A DNA stretch of 6,966 nt from Planctomycetota bacterium (lineage in GTDB: Bacteria > Planctomycetota > Planctomycetia > Pirellulales > Pirellulaceae), in the NCBI GenBank assembly GCA_023430365.1, contig JAEZAS010000159.1, forward strand, positions 1 to 6,966, read 5' to 3'. The notes beneath the pieces are model-generated. The model was not told where the DNA came from. It worked only from the letters and a program-made list of their open reading frames with translations, and made no database searches. Position numbers and translations under genes: made by a program. Of this stretch, positions 1 through 4,871 are shown one piece after another (position 1 is the stretch's first letter; each line of letters starts with the position of its first letter).

Positions 1-1
1 T

Positions 2-72
2 GCCACTGCTGGCTCGTCCAGCAGTGCGAACTGGGTACCCGCTTCAACACTGCTGGACGAGCCAGCAGTGGC
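2..72. repeat. Nested inverted repeat (REP-like pair)
   Basis: Bases 2-26 are a perfect 25-bp reverse complement of bases 48-72, with a 21-base spacer (27-47). Each arm is itself a hairpin: CACTGCTGG and CCAGCAGTG pair over 9 bp around a 5-base loop (4-12 with 18-26; 50-58 region with 62-70 in the right arm). The structure can therefore fold as one long hairpin or two short ones. It begins about 31 bases past the stop codon of the leftward cyclase gene. It could stop transcription or protect the 3' end, but no U-run follows, so it is not a textbook intrinsic terminator. It resembles paired REP/BIME-type intergenic repeats. Confidence 0.9.
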
Positions 73-103
73 GCCCAGCACGTCACCGTCTCCGTCGCGC
101 CAA

Positions 104-2296
104 CTACTTCGCCTGCATCGACCGCACAACCGCCTGCGTCACGCGCGACCCGCGCTGCCGCCGCCACTGAGCCAATGCCAGAAGCGGGAAGTAGATCGGA
201 TAGTAGTGATACTTCAGGTAGAACACCCGCGGGAAACCGGTTCCCGTGTACTCGTGCTCCTCCCAACTGCCGTCCGGCGACTGCGTTTCCATCAGGTATC
301 GCATGCCGCGCTGCACGGCCGGATGATCGTCCAATCCCGCGGCGAGCAATCCGAGCAACGCCCAAGCCGTTTGCGAGGCCGTGACCGGCCCCTGGCCGCG
401 CAGATCCGGCTGCTCGTAGGTGTCGGCCGATTCACCCCAACCGCCGCAGTCTTGCTGATGCTTCAGCAGCCACTCGACGCCCCGCTGCACTGCTTCGTCG
501 CTCGCGGGAACACCGATCGCCGTCAGCCCAACGATCGCCTGCCACGTGCCATAGATGTAGTTCACGCCCCAGCGGCCGTACCAACTGCCGTCAGCTTCCT
601 GAGTGCGGCGGAGATAGCGAATTGCCTTCTCCACATGCGTCTGCCCGCGTTTGCCGCCCCACAGGGCGAGCGCTTCAAGCACCCGCGCGGTCAGGTCAGG
701 CGTGCTCGGATCGATCATCGCGTTATGATCGGCAAACGGCACTCGGCAAAGGAATTCGCTGTCGTTGTCCTTGTCGAACGCTCCCCAACCGCCGTCGCGG
801 TTCTGCATCGCCAGCACCCAGCGGCGGGCCCGTTCGCAGGCCCCAATGGCCCAGCGGCGGCGATTCTGAGCGATCGTCTGCATGTCGTCGAGCGAATCAT
901 CCCAGGCCGGCAAGGCTTCGCGAGCGGCATTCTTGCTCGCAGCCACGCTCCCCAGGTTCTGCGCGCCCGGCTTGAACGTCGGCAGCCCCGCCGAATCGAT
1001 CAGCTCGTCGCCGAGCACCTCGTGCAAGGCGATCATCGCCATGATCGAGTCGTCGACGTCCGGATAGAACTCGTTGTGGTACTCGAAGAACCAGCCACCC
1101 GGAGCGGCCGACACCGTCTTCGACCAATCACCTGGCCGAGTCACTTCCTTGTCGAGCAACCAGTCGACCGCCGAATCGGTCCTGCGCTCGCCGAGCTTCG
1201 CCCCGGCGGTCGCGAGCGCCCGCAGCGTGATCACCGTGTCCCACACCGGCGACAAACACGGCTGCAACCGAGCCGTTTCCTTTTCCTCGATCGTCAGCGC
1301 CGCCAGTTGTTCGAAGTTGTAGCGCAGCTCCGGGCTATCGTCGCGATAGCCCAGGCACTTCAGCGCCACGATGCTCCAGATGATCGGCGGAAAGATGGCT
1401 CCCAGGCCGTCGCTATGGGCGAAGCGGTCGGTCATCCACTTCTCAGCCTTGCGCAGCGCTCGCTTCCGGAGCGGCCGCACGCCGCGGCCTTCGCACCACT
1501 TGAATGTCTTGTCGACCCGGCGAAAGAACCGGTCCCACGAGAACCAGCCCGACTCGTCCTCCAGTCCCGGGCAGCGCAGTTCCGGCCAATCGGCGGGGTC
1601 CTGGAGAAACAACTCGGGAATGCTCGATTCGACGGGCAACGATCGACTTGGCCGATGGGCCCACATGATCGCCAGCGGCACGACGATGGTCCGCGACCAC
1701 GAGCTCATCCGATAGATGTTGATCGGCGACCATTTTGGCAGCAGCACCAGCTCCGGCGGCACGGCGGGGCAATGGTCGTACGAGATCTGCCCCAAAAGCG
1801 CCAGGTAGAAGCGGGTGAAGCTGTTCACCGCGTCGGCGCCGCCGGCCGCGCGAATCGCTTCGCGGGCCTTTTGCATGTACGGGGCCTGCGGATCGTGGCC
1901 GGTCAGCTTCAGGGCAAAGTAGGCCTTCACACTCTGGCTGATCTCGAGCTTTCCGCCCGGATACATCGCCCAACCACCTTCGGGCAGTTGCTGCTGCACG
2001 ATGTAGGCGGCCGCCTTGCGGGCGATGGTCGACTTCTCCTTGCCCAGCCAGGCGAGCAACAGGATGTACTCGCTCTCGAGGATCGTGTCTCCCTCGAGCT
2101 CCGCGCACCAATGCCCGTCCTTGTGCTGCCGCGACCACAGCCAGGCCGACGTGCGCGCAATCGACTCATCGAGTTGACCGACAAAATCCTGCAGCGCGTC
2201 CGACGATTCCACATCCTGGTTCGGCGCATGGCCAGCCGCGGCCTGCCGCTGCACGCGGAAGTGGGGACGCGGGATACGTGATTCGCCAGCAGCCAT
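104..2296 (-). CDS. shc: Squalene-hopene cyclase
   Basis: This 730-residue protein should cyclise squalene to hopene/hopanol (EC 5.4.99.17), the committing step of hopanoid synthesis, as a monotopic membrane enzyme. The catalytic DxDD motif is DVDD at residues 413-416. QW repeats (QxxxGxW) are visible at about 57-63, 103-109, 498-504, 566-572, 614-620 and 672-678. The C-terminus carries TGTGFPRVFYLKYHYY, typical of the family. The alpha-alpha barrel architecture is complete. The protein is about 100 residues longer than the Alicyclobacillus enzyme as I remember it. The excess is an N-terminal extension of about 35-40 residues and roughly 30 extra residues after the DxDD motif (about 430-475). 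The start ATG at 2296-2294 follows a purine-rich GGGAAGGG about 9 bases upstream; the stop is TAG. It shares a strand with the dihydroorotase gene, but a 361-base repeat-filled gap makes an operon unlikely. No other hopanoid gene is in view. Confidence 0.96.
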   Translation of the reverse strand: MAAGESRIPRPHFRVQRQAAAGHAPNQDVESSDALQDFVGQLDESIARTSAWLWSRQHKDGHWCAELEGDTILESEYILLLAWLGKEKSTIARKAAAYIVQQQLPEGGWAMYPGGKLEISQSVKAYFALKLTGHDPQAPYMQKAREAIRAAGGADAVNSFTRFYLALLGQISYDHCPAVPPELVLLPKWSPINIYRMSSWSRTIVVPLAIMWAHRPSRSLPVESSIPELFLQDPADWPELRCPGLEDESGWFSWDRFFRRVDKTFKWCEGRGVRPLRKRALRKAEKWMTDRFAHSDGLGAIFPPIIWSIVALKCLGYRDDSPELRYNFEQLAALTIEEKETARLQPCLSPVWDTVITLRALATAGAKLGERRTDSAVDWLLDKEVTRPGDWSKTVSAAPGGWFFEYHNEFYPDVDDSIMAMIALHEVLGDELIDSAGLPTFKPGAQNLGSVAASKNAAREALPAWDDSLDDMQTIAQNRRRWAIGACERARRWVLAMQNRDGGWGAFDKDNDSEFLCRVPFADHNAMIDPSTPDLTARVLEALALWGGKRGQTHVEKAIRYLRRTQEADGSWYGRWGVNYIYGTWQAIVGLTAIGVPASDEAVQRGVEWLLKHQQDCGGWGESADTYEQPDLRGQGPVTASQTAWALLGLLAAGLDDHPAVQRGMRYLMETQSPDGSWEEHEYTGTGFPRVFYLKYHYYPIYFPLLALAQWRRQRGSRVTQAVVRSMQAK

Positions 2297-2361
2297 CCTG
2301 ACCTACCCTTCCCAATCCGTGCCAAACACCACATTCACGCGCGGCTAATACCGCGTGCAAA

Positions 2362-2390
2362 CGTATAGGAAATCCCCTGACGAGCCACAA
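2362..2390 (-). promoter_or_regulatory. Weak candidate promoter for the cyclase gene
   Basis: On the minus strand, TTGTGG (2390-2385) is separated by 17 bases from TATACG (2367-2362), about 65 bases before the cyclase ATG. The -35 matches only 3 of 6 consensus bases and the -10 matches 4 of 6. A small hairpin (CGCGG TATTAG CCGCG, near 2341-2356) lies in the presumed leader. This is the best sigma-70-like pair I found in the gap, but it is weak and could be chance. Confidence 0.25.
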
Positions 2391-2436
2391 GATCAAAGCC
2401 AGCCGATGCTAGCCCGCATCAGCAAAGCTCGAACCT

Positions 2437-2553
2437 GAAATGTCGAAGGAATGACGAAGCACGAAAGTCATAAACTCAACAACGTCGCCGCCAGTTCGGG
2501 CTTTGGCTTTTGTTTTTTGACTTTCCCTCGACATTGGAATTTCGACATTCCCG
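2437..2553. repeat. Inverted pair of family D intergenic repeats
   Basis: A forward fragment (2437-2470) begins GAAATGTCGAAGGAATGACG. A reverse copy (2495-2553), read on the minus strand, contains AATGTCGAAATTCCAATGTC followed by GAGGGAAAGTCAAAAAACAA and AGCCAAAGCCCGAA. The same modules recur at 4711-4765, 5678-5742 and, inverted, at 5767-5820. The short core AATGTCGAA or its complement occurs seven times in the window, once with a mismatch. All copies are intergenic. No coding capacity or transposase is associated. They look like lineage-specific dispersed non-coding repeats. Confidence 0.8.
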
Positions 2554-2561
2554 TCTCCTCA

Positions 2562-2586
2562 TAGCTGAATTCGCCAGAATTCAGAC
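2562..2586 (+). repeat. Family A hairpin repeat, copy 1
   Basis: This contains the 20-base core CTGAATTCGCCAGAATTCAG, an 8-bp perfect stem with a GCCA loop and two internal EcoRI-type GAATTC sites. The core is preceded by TAG and followed by AC. Identical cores occur at 4245-4264 and 4779-4798. It lies in the gap downstream of the dihydroorotase stop and faces an inverted, diverged copy at 2609-2636. Confidence 0.9.
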
Positions 2587-2608
2587 GCCCCGCAAGTAGA
2601 ACGTCGAT

Positions 2609-2636
2609 TGTCTGAACTTTGGCGAGTTCCGCTACG
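2609..2636 (-). repeat. Family A hairpin repeat, diverged inverted copy
   Basis: Read on the minus strand, this is GTAGCGGAACTCGCCAAAGT followed by TCAGACA, clearly related to family A. One stem pair has changed on both sides: T-A in GAATT/AATTC has become C-G in GAACT/AGTTC. The stem is kept while the sequence has changed. One outer pair and the innermost pair are lost. In sense orientation it begins 21 bases after the dihydroorotase stop codon, so it could shape the 3' end of that mRNA. Confidence 0.8.
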
Positions 2637-2657
2637 AACGGCGCCTACACTCTGACC

Positions 2658-3980
2658 TTAACCCCAATACCCCCCTCGACTGTGATCGTAAGCGATCTCC
2701 CCGCCGCGCACCGTCCCGTCGATCTGCCCCTCCCGGAACACCTCGCGCCCCAGAACCCACGTCCGCACCGGCCAACCGGTCAGCGTCTCCCCGTGCCAGG
2801 GGCTCCAGCGGGCCTTCGTCTCCTGCTGCTCGTTCAGCACCACCGCGGACTTTTTCAAATCGACGAGCACCAGGTCCGCGTCATAGCCAACCTCGATGCG
2901 CCCCTTCCCCACCATATCCCACACCCGGGCCGGCGCGTCGCACATCCAGCCGACCACCTGCTCCAGCGTGCAGCGACCGCGGTGCACCTCGTTGAGCATC
3001 AGGGCGAGCGAGTTTTCGACCGCCGGAAGCCCCGAAGGGGACTTGGGATACGGCTGACGCTTCTCCTCAAGCGTGTGCGGAGCGTGGTCGGTCGCAATTA
3101 CCTGAATCCGCCCGTCGAGCAGGGCCTGCCAGATCCGCTCGTTGTCCTGCTTCGTCTTCAGCGACGGGTTCATCTGCACGAGCGTCCCCAGACGGGCATA
3201 GTCGTCGACGCTAAACAGCAGATGATGCGGGCAGGCCTCGGCGGTGATCAGCCCGCCGTGATCGGCGAGCAGCTCGGTTTCGTCACCGGTCGAAACGTGC
3301 AGCACGTGGAACCGATGGTTGTGCCGCTTCGCCAGATCGATCGCCCTCCGGGTCGCAATCATAGCGGCTTGGTGGTCGCGAACCCGCGAATGGTCCGCCA
3401 CGTCGGTCGATCCCGCCAGCCGGGCCGCGTTGGCGCGAACCGTCGTTTCGTCCTCGCAATGAGCACAGATCGGCAGCCGCGTCTCGGCAAAAATCTGCTC
3501 CAGGGCCTGCTGCTCGTCGACGAGCAGGTCCCCCGTGCTGCTGCCAATGAAGATCTTGATGCCCGGCGTGCGCGTCGCCTGCTGCAATTCGGCCAGGTTC
3601 GTCGACGTCGCCCCGATGTAGAAGCCGTAGTTCACCAGGCTCTTCTCAGCCGCCAGGGCGAGCTTCGCATGCAGCGCCTCGACGGTGATTGTGGCCGGTT
3701 TTGTGTTGGGCATCTCCAGGAAGCTCGTCACGCCCCCTTTCGCGCACGCCCGGCTGGCCGTGTGCAGATCCTCCTTGTGCGTCAGCCCCGGTTCCCGGAA
3801 ATGCACCTGGTCGTCGATCACGCCCGGAATCAGGTGCAGCCCCGCCGCATCGACCACTTCGTCCGCGGCCGCATGCAGGGCCGCATCGACGGCGACAATC
3901 TTGCCGTCTTCGATCAGCACGTCCGTTCGCAAGGTTTCCTGGGGCAGGACGACAGTCGCATGGCGGATAAGCGTCTTCAC
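2658..3980 (-). CDS. pyrC: Dihydroorotase (class I type)
   Basis: This 440-residue cyclic amidohydrolase should convert carbamoyl-aspartate to dihydroorotate (EC 3.5.2.3), the third step of de novo pyrimidine synthesis, in the cytosol. The metal-site region reads DDQVHFREPG at residues 56-65. Other likely metal or catalytic residues are K142 (GIKIF, the candidate carboxylated lysine), H174 (ICAHCEDE), H228 (FHVLHVST) and D298 (IATDHAPH). The first His of the usual HxH pair is Gln58. To my knowledge this is a trait of the subfamily also seen in Bacteroidetes dihydroorotases, which share DDQVHFREPGLTHK, so it need not mean loss of activity. Start: GTG at 3980-3978, with AGGAAGG on the minus strand (3997-3991) 10 bases upstream; no in-frame ATG fits better. 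Stop: TAA at 2660-2658. It has its own long leader and a strong-looking promoter near 4192-4220. Other cyclic amidohydrolases (allantoinase, hydantoinase) are less likely. Confidence 0.94.
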   Translation of the reverse strand: MKTLIRHATVVLPQETLRTDVLIEDGKIVAVDAALHAAADEVVDAAGLHLIPGVIDDQVHFREPGLTHKEDLHTASRACAKGGVTSFLEMPNTKPATITVEALHAKLALAAEKSLVNYGFYIGATSTNLAELQQATRTPGIKIFIGSSTGDLLVDEQQALEQIFAETRLPICAHCEDETTVRANAARLAGSTDVADHSRVRDHQAAMIATRRAIDLAKRHNHRFHVLHVSTGDETELLADHGGLITAEACPHHLLFSVDDYARLGTLVQMNPSLKTKQDNERIWQALLDGRIQVIATDHAPHTLEEKRQPYPKSPSGLPAVENSLALMLNEVHRGRCTLEQVVGWMCDAPARVWDMVGKGRIEVGYDADLVLVDLKKSAVVLNEQQETKARWSPWHGETLTGWPVRTWVLGREVFREGQIDGTVRGGEIAYDHSRGGYWG

Positions 3981-3996
3981 AACGAACGAACCTTCC

Positions 3997-4179
3997 TCAG
4001 ATGATGCCCCCGCAAAAGCGCAGCTTCTGGATCGGTGTTGATTTACTCCAGGGGTTTATCAACACCCACCCCGTCACAGGGGCCCCACACTTGTTGATAA
4101 ACCTGCCGACTTTATCAACAGCCGGCTTGCCACTGGCCGGCTCCACGAGCAGGAGCCGAGCCGCCCCAAAGCGCGCCAT
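3997..4179 (-). CDS. Possible 60-residue leader ORF before the dihydroorotase gene
   Basis: An ATG at 4179-4177 opens 60 codons ending in TGA (3999-3997). That stop overlaps the dihydroorotase ribosome-binding site (TGAGGAAGG), 16 bases before its GTG start. Such an arrangement would allow translational coupling. The ATG lies only about 6 bases past the expected transcription start of the promoter at 4192-4220, so it would be nearly leaderless; no Shine-Dalgarno sequence is seen. The peptide begins MARFGAARLLLVEPASG and matches nothing I recognise. Its third-position GC is lower than in the surrounding real genes, and it overlaps the palindromes at 4036-4120. It could be a regulatory leader peptide or simply a chance open frame, which I consider more likely. 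Confidence 0.22.
   Translation of the reverse strand: MARFGAARLLLVEPASGKPAVDKVGRFINKCGAPVTGWVLINPWSKSTPIQKLRFCGGII
4036..4064. promoter_or_regulatory. 29-bp palindrome, copy 1, in the dihydroorotase leader
   Basis: TGTTGATTT (4036-4044) and TTATCAACA (4056-4064) are inverted half-sites whose starts are 20 bases apart. With flanks, GGTGTTGAT (4034-4042) pairs perfectly with ATCAACACC (4058-4066). The same layout recurs at 4092-4120. It lies between the inferred transcription start and the dihydroorotase GTG. It could be an operator for a dimeric protein, a DnaA-box-like site (TTATCAACA is one base from TTATNCACA), or one arm of an RNA switch. Confidence 0.6.
4092..4120. promoter_or_regulatory. 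29-bp palindrome, copy 2, in the dihydroorotase leader
   Basis: TGTTGATAAA (4092-4101) and TTTATCAACA (4111-4120) are perfect 10-bp inverted arms around a 9-base spacer. Spacing between half-sites is the same as in copy 1, and the two centres are 56 bp apart. TGTTGATAAACC (4092-4103) is also perfectly complementary over 12 bp to GGTTTATCAACA (4053-4064) of copy 1. The two copies could therefore pair with each other in RNA instead of folding singly. Confidence 0.7.
4121..4158. promoter_or_regulatory. Two overlapping GC-rich hairpins in the dihydroorotase leader
   Basis: GCCGGC at 4121-4126 pairs with GCCGGC at 4136-4141 around a 9-base loop. CGGCTCC at 4138-4144 pairs with GGAGCCG at 4152-4158 around a 7-base loop. 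They share bases 4138-4141, so only one can form at a time. They would lie in the first part of a leader transcript running leftward from about 4185. No U-run follows, so neither is an obvious intrinsic terminator. Confidence 0.45.
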
Positions 4180-4191
4180 CAGGACCAATTA

Positions 4192-4220
4192 TTTATACAA
4201 CTTATCAATCAATTTGTCAA
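4192..4220 (-). promoter_or_regulatory. Near-consensus sigma-70-type promoter facing the dihydroorotase gene
   Basis: On the minus strand, a perfect -35 TTGACA (4220-4215) is followed after exactly 17 bases by TATAAA (4197-4192), five of six matches to the -10 consensus. The stretch is strikingly AT-rich in a GC-rich window. Transcription would start near 4185 and give a leader of about 205 bases before the GTG at 3980. A further TTATCAACA-like half-site, TTGTCAACA (4214-4222), overlaps the -35, so a protein that binds the two downstream palindromes might also contact the promoter. Confidence 0.65.
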
Positions 4221-4240
4221 CAAGCACCAGCTTCAAGCCC

Positions 4241-4268
4241 GTAGCTGAATTCGCCAGAATTCAGACAA
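4241..4268 (+). repeat. Family A hairpin repeat, copy 2
   Basis: The 28 bases are GTAG, the 20-base core CTGAATTCGCCAGAATTCAG, then ACAA. They are identical to 4775-4802. The core forms an 8-bp stem with a GCCA loop. This copy lies just upstream of the promoter for the leftward dihydroorotase gene and 150 bases before the small rightward gene at 4423. Confidence 0.92.
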
Positions 4269-4373
4269 ACCCGCTCCCAAGAACGAGCCCGAACCACGCC
4301 AAAGCCCGCCCCAGAGAAATCCAACTTCACCCTTCGCCTAAGTGTAACAAACCGACCCCGCTTGCGCCCGGCA

Positions 4374-4388
4374 GGGTTGGAACAGCCC
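4374..4388. repeat. Small hairpin in the upstream region of the 4423 gene
   Basis: GGGTTG (4374-4379) pairs with CAGCCC (4383-4388) around a GAA loop, with one G-U wobble. Its form (T/C wobble stem, three-base loop) is like the family B hairpins, and it may be another dispersed repeat type. The rest of 4269-4422 shows no convincing promoter. Confidence 0.4.
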
Positions 4389-4422
4389 ATCCGCCGCACA
4401 CTTCTCGAAGAGGCGCAAACCT

Positions 4423-4692
4423 ATGGTCTCCACCAGCGACACCTATCGTCCCGACGAAGAGGATACCGTCACCCTCCCCCGCCCCACCGGTTCGCTGCGG
4501 CGGTCGCCCCCGCCCGCCAGCGGCCCCGAGGGCCCGGTGACGATCTACTACCTCGCCTGGCGACTCAACCCCAGCCACCCCTGGCGGAGCGAGGAGTTCT
4601 ACAACCGCTTCGACGCCCACTGCGAGTACTTCGCCCGCATCCAACGCGGCCTCGAGGTCTACCTCGAAGTCCGCCGCCGCCCCGTAGGTTAG
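4423..4692 (+). CDS. Small protein of unknown function (89 residues)
   Basis: I do not recognise this protein. The N-terminal 38 residues are polar and proline-rich and probably disordered. From about residue 39 it looks folded: VTIYYLAWRLNPSHPWRSEE is followed by an aromatic-rich stretch (FYNRFDAHCEYFARIQRG) and ends in EVYLEVRRRP. No membrane segment or signal peptide is seen. Evidence that it is a real gene: a good ribosome-binding site GAAGAGG (4407-4413) 9 bases before the ATG, and G or C in nearly every third codon position, unlike the overlapping frames. The last two codons and the stop (GTA GGT TAG) are the first nine bases of a family B repeat, so the native C-terminus may have been changed by repeat insertion. 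It is bracketed by identical family A repeats at 4241 and 4775. Confidence 0.68.
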   Translation: MVSTSDTYRPDEEDTVTLPRPTGSLRRSPPPASGPEGPVTIYYLAWRLNPSHPWRSEEFYNRFDAHCEYFARIQRGLEVYLEVRRRPVG

Positions 4693-4765
4693 GCCTCCGG
4701 CCTGACCGGGAAGGGAAATGACGAACTTCAAATGTCGAAAGAAACTCAAAAACCGAAGCCCGAAG
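4684..4765 (+). repeat. Composite repeat B+D, copy 1
   Basis: The head GTAGGTTAGGCCTCCGGCCT continues as GACCGGGAA and forms a stem: GGTTAGGCC pairs with GGCCTGACC around TCC, with one G-U wobble. A family D tail follows (AAATGTCGAAAGAAACTC, then CCGAAGCCCGAA). The first 29 bases are identical to 5654-5682. The repeat contains the TAG stop of the preceding gene. The copies differ in the tail by point changes and a short A-rich indel. Confidence 0.9.
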
Positions 4766-4774
4766 GACGCCCCC

Positions 4775-4802
4775 GTAGCTGAATTCGCCAGAATTCAGAC
4801 AA
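4775..4802 (+). repeat. Family A hairpin repeat, copy 3
   Basis: This is identical over all 28 bases to 4241-4268 and in the same orientation. It follows the composite B+D repeat after 9 bases and precedes the DUF1559 gene by about 70 bases. A small extra inverted repeat, CAGCCT/AGGCTG, lies next to it (4806-4825). No clear promoter for the downstream gene is visible in 4803-4871. Confidence 0.92.
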
Positions 4803-4871
4803 CCACAGCCTCCATCCACAGGCTGCCCGAATTTTCATAAAGTCAACCACCCGCAAGGCTATGCTGATGGC

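Noticed and set aside
68..2281. Open frame of 737 codons on the plus strand opposite the cyclase gene
   Set aside because: Arg/Pro/His-rich translation with no family motifs. It is the antisense shadow of a long GC-rich gene whose product is unmistakable.
2495..2520. T-rich run GGCTTTTGTTTTTTGA as an intrinsic terminator
   Set aside because: No stable hairpin directly precedes it on the plus strand and no plus-strand gene ends there; it is part of a repeat that recurs elsewhere in both orientations.
2619..4004. Open frame of 461 codons opposite the dihydroorotase gene
   Set aside because: Antisense shadow; composition is Arg-rich and no domain is recognisable, while the minus strand encodes a complete enzyme.
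4036..4222. Replication origin based on TTATCAACA sites next to an AT-rich stretch
   Set aside because: The sites differ from the DnaA-box consensus at a conserved position. The AT-rich part is short and explained by a promoter, and no origin-linked gene (dnaA, dnaN, gidA) is nearby. Kept only as an alternative reading of the palindromes.
4001..4540. Plus-strand frame of 179 codons across the dihydroorotase leader and family A repeat
   Set aside because: It runs through palindromes, the promoter and a repeat (VAEFARIQTN is translated repeat A), and overlaps the better-supported 89-residue gene in another frame.
4327..4749. Minus-strand frame of 140 codons
   Set aside because: Its N-terminus is translated B+D repeat and the rest is antisense to the 89-residue gene, with low-complexity Gly/Ala/Val content.
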